Source of the DNA: Sporosarcina luteola
Lineage (GTDB): Bacteria; Bacillota; Bacilli; Bacillales_A; Planococcaceae
Direction of reading: 5' to 3'
DNA: 64,000 nucleotides
Assembly: GCA_014204635.1 (NCBI GenBank)
Contig: JACHLS010000010.1
Span: 96,234 to 160,233 of the forward strand
The notes beneath the pieces are model-generated. The model was not told the DNA's origin. It did not search any database and saw nothing but the letters and a program-made list of their open reading frames with translations. This document shows positions 29,266-38,751 of the stretch, piece by piece (position 1 is the stretch's first letter; each line of letters opens with the position of its first letter). A program made the position numbers and the translations under genes.

Positions 29266-30444
29266 ATGATGAAACGAATAGGTAAAGTAATAGCGGCATC
29301 AGCCCTATTTGCAGGGCTACTGGCAGGTTGTGGAACAAGCAGCGGCCAAAGTGGCAGCCAAAACGGAGATACGATTAAAATTGGTGTCAATCTCGAATTG
29401 TCAGGTGGCGTGGCGTCATATGGTACAGGGATTAACAAAGGCGTTCAGCTTGCAGTTGAAGAAATCAATGCGGCTGGAGGAATAGACGGGAAAGAAATCG
29501 AACTCATTTCTGTTGATAATAAGTCAGATGGCCAAGAAGCGACAAGCGGCGCGATTAAACTGACAGACCAAGATAAGGTCGCAGCAATTATCGGTGCAGC
29601 AACAAGCGGGAATACAATCGCACAAGTTGAAATTGCGAATGATAAAAAGACGGTACTCATCACTCCTTCCGGTACTAGCATGGTCGTTACAGTGAACGAA
29701 AAAGGAAAGCTCAATGACTATGCATTCCGCACCACATTCATTGACCCATTCCAAGGAACAGTCGCTGCAAACTTTGCGATTAATGAATTGGGAGTCAAGA
29801 CCGCAGCTGTTTACGGCGATAACGCAAGTGACTACGCGAAAGGTTTAGGAGCTGCTTTTATCGAAACATTTGAAGCTGCCGGCGGAAAAATCGTCAAGGA
29901 AGAATCTTATATCGCGAAAGATACAGATTTCCGTTCCACTTTAACGCGCATTAAATCAGCGGAGCCTGAGTTCGTATATATCCCTGGTTACTATGAAGAG
30001 GTTGGTCTAATCGTGAAGCAAGCTCGTGAACTAGGAATCGATGTGCCGCTCATGGGCGGAGACGGTTGGGACTCTCCAACAATGGTTGATTTAGCAGGAG
30101 CGGATGCTCTTAATAATACATTTGTCACTGCCGCGTATTCTGATGAAGATCCAGATCCGATCATTCAAAATTTCGTTGAAGCATTTAAGGAAAAAAACAA
30201 AGAAGCGCCAGATGGATTTAGTGCATTGGGATACGACACTGTCTACCTGTTAAAGGATGCGATCGAACGCGCCGGTTCAACCGATTCAACTAAGATTAAG
30301 GATGCACTGGAACAAACAAAAGACTTCCCGCTTGTCACAGGTGCACTATCAATCGATGAAAACCATAATCCGATCAAATCTGCGACAATCTTAGAATATG
30401 TAGACGGACAGATGAAATTCAACTCGAAAGTAAATCCTGAATAA
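29266..30444 (+). CDS. livJ: Branched-chain amino-acid ABC transporter, substrate-binding lipoprotein
   Basis: 392 residues. Signal with lipobox LLAGC (Cys about 22) anchors it outside the membrane. The mature protein has the periplasmic-binding type I pattern: DTIKIGVNLELSGGVASYG, GVQLAVEEINAAGGIDGK, DQDKVAAIIGAATSG and VYIPGYYEEVGLIVKQARELG. AAGGGGGA precedes the double ATG at 29266. First gene of livJHMGF; exact substrate (Leu, Ile, Val or a related amino acid) cannot be told. Confidence 0.95.
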   Translation: MMKRIGKVIAASALFAGLLAGCGTSSGQSGSQNGDTIKIGVNLELSGGVASYGTGINKGVQLAVEEINAAGGIDGKEIELISVDNKSDGQEATSGAIKLTDQDKVAAIIGAATSGNTIAQVEIANDKKTVLITPSGTSMVVTVNEKGKLNDYAFRTTFIDPFQGTVAANFAINELGVKTAAVYGDNASDYAKGLGAAFIETFEAAGGKIVKEESYIAKDTDFRSTLTRIKSAEPEFVYIPGYYEEVGLIVKQARELGIDVPLMGGDGWDSPTMVDLAGADALNNTFVTAAYSDEDPDPIIQNFVEAFKEKNKEAPDGFSALGYDTVYLLKDAIERAGSTDSTKIKDALEQTKDFPLVTGALSIDENHNPIKSATILEYVDGQMKFNSKVNPE

Positions 30445-30455
30445 AACATAACAAC

Positions 30456-30482
30456 GAAGTGGGAGGAGTTTCCTCCCACTTC
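30456..30482 (+). promoter_or_regulatory. Strong stem-loop between livJ and livH
   Basis: Perfect 12-base arms GAAGTGGGAGGA and TCCTCCCACTTC with a three-base loop, but no T run after it. Such stems after a binding-protein gene usually stabilise its mRNA and reduce readthrough, giving excess binding protein. Confidence 0.65.
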
Positions 30483-30528
30483 AACTACTCATAAAGATGA
30501 TATGAATTGAGATAGGAGTGAAAAATTC

Positions 30529-31404
30529 ATGGAATGGATTCAGCAGCTGGTGAATGGTATTTCACTCGGAAGCATTTATGCATTAATCGCACTTGGCTAC
30601 ACGATGGTATATGGAATCATAAAACTTATTAACTTCGCACATGGCGACGTATTCATGGTCGGTTCGTTTGTTGGATTCTATTCCATTGTAGGATTAGGCC
30701 TCGACTTCTTTACAGCTTTGGTTTTAGCGATGATTTTTTGTGCTATATTCGGAGTGCTTATTGAACGAATTGCCTATAAGAGACTTAGAAATGCGACGAG
30801 AATCGCTGCATTAATAACCGCAATCGGGGTATCCCTCTTGATTGAAAATGGCTTTATATTTACCTGGGGTCCGCAGCCTAAAGCATTCCCCGATATCATT
30901 GCAAATGGCTCATTTGAAATATTGGGGGCAAAAATCAGTATTAAGTCCATTCTGATTTTATCTATATCCATTACGCTGATGGTGATCCTGCAATTCATAG
31001 TACACAAGACGAAGATCGGCAAGGCTATGCGTGCTGTTTCTCATGACAATGAGGCAGCTCGATTGATGGGCATAAATGTAGATAATACGATTTCTGCTAC
31101 ATTCGCTATCGGTTCAGCTTTGGCAGGTGCGGCTGGCGTTATTTTTGGTTTATATTACACAAAAATCGATCCGTTAATGGGTATTATTCCTGGGATCAAA
31201 GCGTTCGTTGCAGCTGTTCTTGGTGGAATCGGCATTATTCCGGGAGCCATGGTCGGCGGTCTTGTTTTAGGAGTTATTGAAACGTTTGTAAATGCATCTG
31301 GTTTCTCACTGTGGAGAGATGCGGCTGCTTTCGTCATCCTAATCCTCATTTTAATCTTCAGGCCGAATGGCATTTTCGGTAAGAATACACGTGAGAAAGT
31401 GTAG
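30529..31404 (+). CDS. livH: Branched-chain amino-acid ABC transporter permease LivH
   Basis: 291 residues, about eight membrane segments. Begins WIQQLVNGISLGSIYALIAL followed by GYTMVYGIIKLINFAHGDVFM, the family signature. EAA-like loop at GKAMRAVSHDNEAARLMGINV (about 164-184) contacts the ATPases. GATAGGAG precedes ATG 30529. Partner of LivM. Confidence 0.96.
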   Translation: MEWIQQLVNGISLGSIYALIALGYTMVYGIIKLINFAHGDVFMVGSFVGFYSIVGLGLDFFTALVLAMIFCAIFGVLIERIAYKRLRNATRIAALITAIGVSLLIENGFIFTWGPQPKAFPDIIANGSFEILGAKISIKSILILSISITLMVILQFIVHKTKIGKAMRAVSHDNEAARLMGINVDNTISATFAIGSALAGAAGVIFGLYYTKIDPLMGIIPGIKAFVAAVLGGIGIIPGAMVGGLVLGVIETFVNASGFSLWRDAAAFVILILILIFRPNGIFGKNTREKV

Positions 31405-31416
31405 GTGAGAGTAAAA

Positions 31417-32367
31417 ATGAAAAAATCAAAACGATTTTGGCTTTTTATTCTGTTAGCGGTAGTTATCTATAGTGTCGTCCAATTACTTATATCAACTGGA
31501 GTATTTGGCTCCTACTATTCAAATACCCTCATTTTGATGGCCATTAATATCATTTTGGCAGTCAGCCTACATTTAGTCATCGGAATTACCGGTCAGTTCT
31601 CTATTGGACATGCAGGATTTTTGGCAGTAGGCGCCTATATTTCAGCTATTATCACAATGAGGTTAGAGCTTCCATTTATTGTAGGAATAGTTGCTGCCGG
31701 AATTATCGCGACACTAGCAGGACTTGTAGTGGGTATTCCAACCTTGCGTTTAAGAGGAGATTACTTAGCCATTGCAACACTAGGATTTGCTGAAATCATC
31801 CGGATTATCTTTTTAAATATAGATTACGTAGGCGGAGCGGCAGGGATGCAAGTCTCGCATTATACGACATGGACCTACGCGTTCGTCTGCTTAGTCATTA
31901 CCATCATAGTCATTACTAACTTTACGAATTCCAGGCATGGCCGTGCTTGTATTTCAATTCGAGAAAATGAAGTGGCCTCAGATGCCATGGGGATTAATAC
32001 AACGTTTTATAAAGTAGCTGCATTTGCAATCGGTGCATTTTTTGCCGGAGTCGCAGGTGCACTGTATGCCCACAACTTTTATATTATTCAACCTGTAAAC
32101 TTTGGATTTTTAAAATCCTTCGATATTTTGATTTTCGTTGTTTTGGGCGGGCTGGGCAGTTTGTCAGGCTCAGTAATTGCAGCCATTTTGCTAACAATGG
32201 TTTCCACTTACCTCCAAGGTTTTCCAGAAACCCGTATGATTATTTATAGTCTTGTTTTGATATTAGTTATGCTTTATCGGCCTCAAGGGCTGCTCGGAAC
32301 ACGTGAAATTACAGACTTCCTAAAATTTAAAAAGTCCCGGAAAGGAGTGGCGCAGCATGTCGAATAA
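31417..32367 (+). CDS. livM: Branched-chain amino-acid ABC transporter permease LivM
   Basis: 316 residues from ATG 31417, where AGGTGAG (31403-31409) is seven bases upstream; the GTG at 31405 lies inside that site. Multi-spanning; family signatures ITGQFSIGHAGFLAVGAY and GRACISIRENEVASDAMGIN (cytoplasmic loop). Ends in the cytoplasm with a basic tail. Overlaps livG by eleven bases. Confidence 0.95.
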   Translation: MKKSKRFWLFILLAVVIYSVVQLLISTGVFGSYYSNTLILMAINIILAVSLHLVIGITGQFSIGHAGFLAVGAYISAIITMRLELPFIVGIVAAGIIATLAGLVVGIPTLRLRGDYLAIATLGFAEIIRIIFLNIDYVGGAAGMQVSHYTTWTYAFVCLVITIIVITNFTNSRHGRACISIRENEVASDAMGINTTFYKVAAFAIGAFFAGVAGALYAHNFYIIQPVNFGFLKSFDILIFVVLGGLGSLSGSVIAAILLTMVSTYLQGFPETRMIIYSLVLILVMLYRPQGLLGTREITDFLKFKKSRKGVAQHVE

Positions 32368-33145
32368 GCCATTGCTCTCCGTACAAAATGTCGGCATCAA
32401 TTTCGGGGGATTAAAAGCTGTCTCGGAATTTAATATGGAAATTCATCAAGGGGAATTAGTCGGGTTGATAGGACCGAACGGGGCTGGTAAAACGACGAGC
32501 TTCAACCTGTTGACAGGTGTGTATACACCTACATTTGGCGAAATCATATTCAACGGCCAGAAGCTTAATAAACTGGCACCCTATCAGGTAACGAAGAGAG
32601 GGATTAGCCGTACCTTTCAAAACATCCGTTTATTCAACGAGCTGTCCGTTTTAGATAATGTGAAAGTAGCGTATCATTCACTCGCCAAGAATTCCATTGT
32701 TAGCTCAATATTGCGGTTACCTTCTCATTTTGCAGGAGAAAAGGAAATGGAAGAAAAATCAATTGAGTTTTTAAAGATCTTTAATTTACACGAAGATTTA
32801 TATTCACTGGCAAAAAATTTGCCATATGGGAAACAACGCAGGTTGGAAATTGCACGTGCGTTAGCAGCTGGCCCTAAATTACTTTTGCTTGACGAACCAG
32901 CTGCAGGGATGAACCCTCAAGAAACGCAGGAACTTATGTCGCTTATAGCACTTATCAGAGAAAGATTCGATTTGACCATTTTACTCATTGAGCATGACAT
33001 GAACTTAGTCATGGGGATTTGTGAACGCATATATGTGCTGGACCACGGGGTCTTAATAGCCGATGGAACACCTGAGGAAATTCGCAGCCATCCGAAAGTC
33101 ATCGAAGCTTATTTAGGAGAGGAGGTCCCAGCTGTCCATGCTTAG
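32357..33145 (+). CDS. livG: Branched-chain amino-acid ABC transporter ATPase LivG
   Basis: 262 residues. Walker A GPNGAGKTTSF (about 36-46), Q-loop, a signature in degenerate form LPYGKQRRLEIARALA (LSGGQ replaced by LPYGKQ, usual for LivG), Walker B LLLLDEPAAGMNP, and switch His in LLIEHDM. AAAGGAGTG precedes ATG 32357. Pairs with LivF. Confidence 0.96.
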   Translation: MSNKPLLSVQNVGINFGGLKAVSEFNMEIHQGELVGLIGPNGAGKTTSFNLLTGVYTPTFGEIIFNGQKLNKLAPYQVTKRGISRTFQNIRLFNELSVLDNVKVAYHSLAKNSIVSSILRLPSHFAGEKEMEEKSIEFLKIFNLHEDLYSLAKNLPYGKQRRLEIARALAAGPKLLLLDEPAAGMNPQETQELMSLIALIRERFDLTILLIEHDMNLVMGICERIYVLDHGVLIADGTPEEIRSHPKVIEAYLGEEVPAVHA

Positions 33146-33848
33146 TGTAAAAGATATCGATGTGTATTATGGAAATATTCATGCGCTAAAAGGGTTGAGT
33201 TTAGAGGTAAACGAGGGTGAAATCGTAACACTGATTGGTGCGAATGGCGCCGGGAAATCCACCCTTCTCAAAACATTGTCAGGCCTATTAAAACCAAAGG
33301 CCGGAACCATCCATTATTTGAATTCTTCAATTGTTGGAAAGCCTGCACAAACAATTGTAAAAGCAGGCATCTCTCATGTACCAGAAGGCCGCCGAGTGTT
33401 TGCTAACATGACGGTTGAAGAAAATCTTGAGTTGGGAGCGTATACGAGAAAGGATAAGAAAGGAATCGCTGAAGATTTAGCAAAGATTTACGAAACCTTT
33501 CCGCGGTTGCTTGAGCGAAGAAAGCAGTTATCTGGAACGCTTTCTGGCGGGGAACAGCAGATGCTGGCAATGGGCAGAGCGATTATGTCTAAACCAAAAC
33601 TGTTGCTGCTAGACGAACCATCCATGGGCCTTGCGCCGCTTATGGTACAAACAATCTTCCAGGTGATAGATGATATTAACAAACAAGGAACGACCATTCT
33701 GTTAGTGGAACAAAATGCGAATATGGCCCTTTCCGTTGCGAACCGTGCATATGTCATTGAAACAGGACGGGTTATACTATCGGGAACGGCAAAAGAACTA
33801 CAAGCAAGTGAGGAAATAAAAATGGCTTATCTTGGTGGTCACGTATAA
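33138..33848 (+). CDS. livF: Branched-chain amino-acid ABC transporter ATPase LivF
   Basis: 236 residues, overlapping livG by eight bases. Walker A GANGAGKSTLLK (about 34-45), signature LSGGEQQMLAMGRAIM, Walker B LLLLDEPSMGLAP, and the switch position is Gln in LLVEQNANMAL, as usual for LivF. GGAGAGGAGG precedes the start at 33138. Last gene of the operon, followed by a strong terminator. Confidence 0.96.
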   Translation: MLSVKDIDVYYGNIHALKGLSLEVNEGEIVTLIGANGAGKSTLLKTLSGLLKPKAGTIHYLNSSIVGKPAQTIVKAGISHVPEGRRVFANMTVEENLELGAYTRKDKKGIAEDLAKIYETFPRLLERRKQLSGTLSGGEQQMLAMGRAIMSKPKLLLLDEPSMGLAPLMVQTIFQVIDDINKQGTTILLVEQNANMALSVANRAYVIETGRVILSGTAKELQASEEIKMAYLGGHV

Positions 33849-33892
33849 CAACAGCTAACGGAGCTTTTCCGATAAAATTACTCCTAATTGAT

Positions 33893-33928
33893 AAAAGGGA
33901 TGAAATCATACGATTTCCATCCCTTTTG
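33893..33928 (+). terminator. Terminator of the liv operon
   Basis: AAAAGGGATGAAATC and GATTTCCATCCCTTTT around a four-base loop. Confidence 0.88.
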
Positions 33929-34076
33929 CTGTTATATGTCATATCTACTTTCTATCAACCCATCAATTTCTTCATACCTTCTTATGACAACGGAATTCGC
34001 TTCTTAAAAGAGTCACGCCATCATCATTTGATAATTTGAGGAAAACTCGGCACAATCAAACAAAATCGTTCACCCA

Positions 34077-36218
34077 TTAATTTTGTCCTCGATTATGCCT
34101 TTTCTCTTTTCCTTTTCCTTTTCCTCTTTCCCGTTTCTTCCTCTGTTTCTCTTCTTTCTTCTGTCTCTTTTTCCACTCTTTTTCTCTTTTTTTCCGTTCT
34201 TTCACCTCTTTCTTCCCCTGTTTCCTTTTCTTTTTTTCTAATTGCTGTTTTTGTTTTAGCTCTTTCGCCTTCAACTTTCCTTGCTGTTGCTCAAGCTCTT
34301 TTTTATGTTTCGCGAGTAATGGCAAATCAAATTTCTTCGTTTGCAATTCGCTTGTGGATTTTGATAGGACTTGCCCGAAAATTGCAGGCACCGTGTAACT
34401 GCTCGTTGATGTTAAATAATGCTCGGTATCCGTTTGATCATATCCTAGCCAAACCGCTCCCACGATATCTGGCGTATATCCGACGAACCAATGGTCCTTT
34501 GAACCGTCTACACCCGTAAATGGCAGCTGGGTCGTGCCCGTCTTCCCTGCTACTTCTATCCCTGAAATTTGTGCTTTCTTGGCTGTACCGGCATCGACAG
34601 CGCCTTGCAGCATATAAGTCATTTGCTGTGCAACTTCCGCTTCTGTTACGGTCGCGGATTGGCCATGCCACTTTCCAAGAACATCACCTTCTGAATCTTT
34701 GATTTCTACAATTGCATGAGCTTCTATCATGACCCCATCGTTCGCAAATGTAGAAAACGCCTGGGCCATGCGCAAAGGAGAAGTCCCTTTATGCAAGCCC
34801 CCTAACGCGAGACCGAGACTATGGTCCTCTTTTTCCAATGGAATTCCGAATCGTTCTACACTGCTTACACCTTTTTCGATTCCGATTTGATGCAAGAGCC
34901 AGACAGGAGGGATATTATACGAGTGAGCGACAGCATCGTACATTGTCACTCGCCCTCTATATCGCTTATCAAAATTCTTTGGTGAATATCCATTTATGTT
35001 GATGGGTTCATCAACAAGCAAATCTGAAATTTGATAGCCTTGCTCCAATGCAGCGGTATAGACCGCAAGTGGCTTCAAGGACGATCCTGGCTGTCTAATG
35101 AGCTGGGTCGCATGATTAAAGCGGCCATACGTATATTCTCCCCTGCCCCCTATCAATGCGCTAATCCCCCCAGTTTTAGGATCCAAAAAGACGGATGCGC
35201 TTTGAAGCAGTTGATCAGGCTTACTTTCTGGGAAATTACGATCATCTTGATAGACGTCTTCAAGAGCGTCTTGGATGACAGGATTTAACGTCGTGTAAAT
35301 ATGTAGTCCGCCAGATAATACTTCATTTTTCGTCAGATAATATTTATTGACCGCTTCGTCGATGATATGGTCTATAAAGTAAGGATACTTCCCTTTATAA
35401 TCTGTCATGGTTTGATCAGCTAACACAATGTCCTGCCCAATCGCTTCGCTGTACTCAGCTTGACTAATGTACTTTTCATTTTTCATTAACGATAATACAA
35501 GGTTTCGTCGTTCCAGCGATTTCTCCAAGTTTTTCTTAGGGGATAATTGAGAAGGCGCTTTTATTAATCCGGCTAATACAGCACATTCGCTAAGTGTTAA
35601 TTGGTTGACATCTTTTCCGAAATAGATTTGTGCAGCACGCTGGACACCCCATGCTCCTTCTCCAAAATAGATTTGATTTAAATAGCGTTCCATAATCTCA
35701 TCTTTGGAATACGTTCTTTCAATCTTTTTCGTCAGAATCAATTCTTTGAATTTACGAGAGTACGTGCGTTCATTTGTTAAAAATGCATTCTTAGAAAGCT
35801 GTTGTGTAATCGTACTCCCACCAGCCACGACTTTTCCTTGAAACAGATTTTGGGTAAATGCCCGTGCAATCCCGAAATAATTAATCCCGCCATGTTTGTA
35901 AAATCGTTGATCTTCTACAGATATAATAGCTTCAATTAGCTCATTTGGAATTTGATCTAGAGAAACTCCTTCTATGTTGGAATTCGATATTTTACTAACG
36001 ATCTCTCCGTTTTGATCGTATATGAATGTTGGTCTTGGTTCTGGCTCCTCCAGTTTACTTACATCACTCGCTGAAATTAACAGATTAAAGATGACCAGTC
36101 CACAAACGACCACAAAGAGCATTCCGAGGGTTACGTTTCGGATTGGCTTTTTTAAGTTAGACCATTTCTTTCCCGCTTGTAAACGTTTCTTCTGTTCCTT
36201 ATGTTCCATCCTTTTCAA
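34077..36218 (-). CDS. Class A penicillin-binding protein with a long basic C-terminal tail
   Basis: Bifunctional peptidoglycan glycosyltransferase and transpeptidase, 713 residues from TTG 36218 (AAGGTGG six bases upstream). Basic cytoplasmic N-terminus, one membrane segment (about 33-55), glycosyltransferase domain with catalytic Glu in [13 protein letters not shown] and [12 protein letters not shown], then the transpeptidase motifs in order: SSLK within [18 protein letters not shown] within [10 protein letters not shown] and KTGT within [11 protein letters not shown]. The last about 90 residues are nearly all Lys, Glu, Arg and Gln. Overall closest to PbpG/PBP2d or PBP1a types; which one cannot be told. 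Monocistronic. Confidence 0.94.
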   Translation of the reverse strand: MKRMEHKEQKKRLQAGKKWSNLKKPIRNVTLGMLFVVVCGLVIFNLLISASDVSKLEEPEPRPTFIYDQNGEIVSKISNSNIEGVSLDQIPNELIEAIISVEDQRFYKHGGINYFGIARAFTQNLFQGKVVAGGSTITQQLSKNAFLTNERTYSRKFKELILTKKIERTYSKDEIMERYLNQIYFGEGAWGVQRAAQIYFGKDVNQLTLSECAVLAGLIKAPSQLSPKKNLEKSLERRNLVLSLMKNEKYISQAEYSEAIGQDIVLADQTMTDYKGKYPYFIDHIIDEAVNKYYLTKNEVLSGGLHIYTTLNPVIQDALEDVYQDDRNFPESKPDQLLQSASVFLDPKTGGISALIGGRGEYTYGRFNHATQLIRQPGSSLKPLAVYTAALEQGYQISDLLVDEPININGYSPKNFDKRYRGRVTMYDAVAHSYNIPPVWLLHQIGIEKGVSSVERFGIPLEKEDHSLGLALGGLHKGTSPLRMAQAFSTFANDGVMIEAHAIVEIKDSEGDVLGKWHGQSATVTEAEVAQQMTYMLQGAVDAGTAKKAQISGIEVAGKTGTTQLPFTGVDGSKDHWFVGYTPDIVGAVWLGYDQTDTEHYLTSTSSYTVPAIFGQVLSKSTSELQTKKFDLPLLAKHKKELEQQQGKLKAKELKQKQQLEKKKRKQGKKEVKERKKREKEWKKRQKKEEKQRKKRERGKGKGKEKRHNRGQN

Positions 36219-36368
36219 ATGAATTCCACCTTCTTCATTGCCTTTTGAACGTTCAAAGTTTAACATGCTGAATCAAAGAAACCCAACTGAAATACAACAG
36301 GGTAATTTTAACATCATGTGCTGCCTACCAGTTTTCCGCATGTTTTCATGAGAAGCTTACTGCTAACA

Positions 36369-36410
36369 CAAAAAGCACCTCCCTCATGTATTACCTCAAA
36401 GGGAGGTGTG
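36369..36410 (-). terminator. Minus-strand terminator upstream of the PBP gene
   Basis: CACCTCCCT and AGGGAGGTG arms (36376-36384, 36400-36408); on minus it is followed by TTTTTGTG. It would end a transcript from the small reading frame upstream and insulate the PBP gene. Confidence 0.75.
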
Positions 36411-36429
36411 AAAAAACATTTACACACTG

Positions 36430-36627
36430 TTAAACGTCCTTAGGATGGAAAGTGAAGCCGAAGGGCTTGTCCCCGCTGTTTCTTTCCATAACAATGATAC
36501 GGAGGATGACCGTATGTCTCCGTAGCGAATCACCTTTGGTTTTCACTAGAGTTATGTACAGTCTGGTTTCAGGTAGCATTCCTCTCGTTATGATAACTGT
36601 GATGCCAAGTATGAAGTTAATATACAA
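36430..36627 (-). other. Short reading frame, possible gene fragment
   Basis: 65 codons ending just before a terminator, which is the main reason to list it. The sequence GDSLRRHTVILRIIVMERN and KPFGFTFHPKDV looks protein-like and may be the tail of a lost gene: a stop in frame lies shortly upstream and no ribosome site is seen. No family recognised. Confidence 0.3.
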
Positions 36628-36937
36628 GTCTAAGAAGGCTGCAAATTATCCGCTCGTCAATGAAGGCACTTGTCAAAAAGTGTACAGATTGAAATTAACA
36701 ATGGATTAATTGCCGGGACCTGCACTAGCATGTGGAGAGTGAGCATAGCATGGAAGACACTTGGCGAGAACAGTGCAAGCTAAAAAATCGATCGCGATGA
36801 ACTGCTTTTACGACAAACAGCAGAGCATTTTGGACATAGGGCTGCCATAATTTCTGTTAAACCCAGAAAATACGAGTCCTGTACGTGGAAACGTTGCTTT
36901 AGAGGAAGTAGGTTGGCCATACTGTTAACTTAAGATG
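36628..36937. other. Spacer, no feature seen
   Basis: About 310 bases with stops in all frames and no obvious structure. Confidence 0.5.
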
Positions 36938-36984
36938 AAAATAAAAGAGATTGGACCAGGAAGTCGATTTTCATCGTTTCCTGG
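36938..36984 (-). terminator. Terminator of the ureide operon
   Basis: Stem CCAGGAA...TTCCTGG with inner CGAT/ATCG (36956-36984); on the minus strand followed by CTCTTTTATTTT. Confidence 0.75.
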
Positions 36985-37038
36985 ACAGCCCCTTCTATTT
37001 GTAATATACTGTCTTCATTCCATATGTAAGGGTTATAC

Positions 37039-38496
37039 TTATGATTTTGATTCAACCGCGATGGATTTTTTTGTGAAGAAACTTACAATAAACATAACAA
37101 GTATATTACTGAATAATGCTATGATCCCAATGTTCAAGTCTTGAATGACACTTGGCAGGGATGGAAATAGGCTGGCCATTGTTGTTTTAGAAAATGTGAC
37201 ATATAGAACAATTGCCACACCTACAAACATTCCATATCCAGAACCGTATTTTGTAATCCCATTATTTTTTCTTAAGCTCAAATATAGTGAAGGTGCCATT
37301 TGTGTTATTAAACTAAAAGAAGTTAAATATAACGTTGCAAGTGTTTCACTTCCACTCATTGAAAAGAAAGCACACAAGATTGATAATAGAACAACGAATC
37401 CTTTTGCAGAGAAAGCTTTGCTTTTATCAGAAATACCAGGCTTTAATGGTTCAATCACATTAGTAGTAATCATTGTTGCCGCTGACATAAGCATCATTGA
37501 ACCAGGAACGAGTGTGGCTAATAATCCTGTCGCCCCAACAATACCGACAAACCAGGGATCAAATGTCTTCATTGAAAGTTCTAGCAACGCCAAGTCTCCA
37601 TTTTTCAAACCTGGAAGCTCAACAATTGCTGTAAATCCAACAAAGTAAACAAACAATACCATTAATGCGTAAATCGGAAGCAATACGGCATTTAATCGAA
37701 ATGCTTTTGCATTTTTTGAAGCATAAATGGTTGGTGCATTATGCGGCCACATAAAATATGCAAATGCACTAATGGCAACAGTGGAAATAAACCATGAAAC
37801 GCTTAATCCTTTATGGGGAAGGGTTAATGCTTGCGGTTTAAATTCATTAACTGCTTGGAACAATCCTCCGAAACTTCCATGGTAATGGACCGGCAAGTAA
37901 ATTCCTAGGAAGACGATAACGAAGAGAATTAAGACGTCTTTAATCGTAGAAGTCCATGCTGATCCGTGAATTCCCGAAACCATGACGTAAACTAATAATC
38001 CAATCATGCCAACCCAAACAGCTACAGTAGAGGAAATGGCACCGTAGGAAGTAGCCGAGACTAAGATCCCCATTGATTTAAACAGGATCGTGATATATGG
38101 AATTAACGCTAAAACTCCTACGATGGCTACAAATACTCCAAGTCCATTACTGTTGTATTTAGATGAGAAGAACTGTGATTGCGATACGACATTTTTTTCT
38201 TTTGCGAATTTCCAGATAGGGGGCAATATCCAATAGGATGTCATGGTCCCTAAAGCAGTAAAAGCTAATAAATAGAATGCCGCAGCCCCGTTATTAAAAG
38301 CCAAACCACTTGTTCCTAGCAATGTAAATACTGAATAGGTTTCGCCTGCTAATAATAAGAAGACGAAAATCCCACCAAAACCGCGACCGCCGATTGCCCA
38401 TTGCTCCATGCTCATGTCTTTTCCGCGCTTTGCCATAAGACCCAATGCGATACTAAGGGTTAAAGCTAAAATGATAATAACCAATGCACTGTTCAT
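37039..38496 (-). CDS. Sodium:solute symporter (SSS family)
   Basis: 485-residue transporter with about thirteen membrane segments. SSS hallmarks: GGRGFGGIFVFLLLAGETYS near residues 37-56, GIHGSAWTSTIKDVL, and GATGLLATLVPGSMMLMSAATM. The start overlaps the stop of the DUF3311 gene (ATGA) and GGAGG precedes it, so both are cotranslated. SSS/DUF3311 pairs are common. Substrate probably the ureide handled by the neighbouring hydrolases (inference from context). Confidence 0.92.
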   Translation of the reverse strand: MNSALVIIILALTLSIALGLMAKRGKDMSMEQWAIGGRGFGGIFVFLLLAGETYSVFTLLGTSGLAFNNGAAAFYLLAFTALGTMTSYWILPPIWKFAKEKNVVSQSQFFSSKYNSNGLGVFVAIVGVLALIPYITILFKSMGILVSATSYGAISSTVAVWVGMIGLLVYVMVSGIHGSAWTSTIKDVLILFVIVFLGIYLPVHYHGSFGGLFQAVNEFKPQALTLPHKGLSVSWFISTVAISAFAYFMWPHNAPTIYASKNAKAFRLNAVLLPIYALMVLFVYFVGFTAIVELPGLKNGDLALLELSMKTFDPWFVGIVGATGLLATLVPGSMMLMSAATMITTNVIEPLKPGISDKSKAFSAKGFVVLLSILCAFFSMSGSETLATLYLTSFSLITQMAPSLYLSLRKNNGITKYGSGYGMFVGVAIVLYVTFSKTTMASLFPSLPSVIQDLNIGIIALFSNILVMFIVSFFTKKSIAVESKS

Positions 38497-38690
38497 TCTT
38501 CGACCTCCTTATTAAGAGGATCCAAACGATAAATAACAAACATGATGATCGAGCTCATTACAGCCCAAAAACTAATCCAAAACAAGAAAAATGGTATGCC
38601 TAATACATAGGGTTCAATTTTATTTACAAAAGCTGCGCCGCCTAGTATTGCAATAAAAGGCAATGCGGCAAGTATGTAGTATGGCTTCAT
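38493..38690 (-). CDS. DUF3311 small membrane protein, symporter partner
   Basis: 65 residues, two membrane segments (about 4-22 and 30-55) ending YRLDPLNKEVEE. This matches DUF3311, small proteins encoded directly before SSS symporters and thought to be accessory subunits. AAGGTGA precedes ATG 38690. Overlaps the symporter gene by four bases. Confidence 0.85.
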   Translation of the reverse strand: MKPYYILAALPFIAILGGAAFVNKIEPYVLGIPFFLFWISFWAVMSSIIMFVIYRLDPLNKEVEE

Positions 38691-38751
38691 ATGTTCACCT
38701 TACCTCTCAAATATCATGCTCGCCCATCTGATTGAACTTCACTAGAAAACA

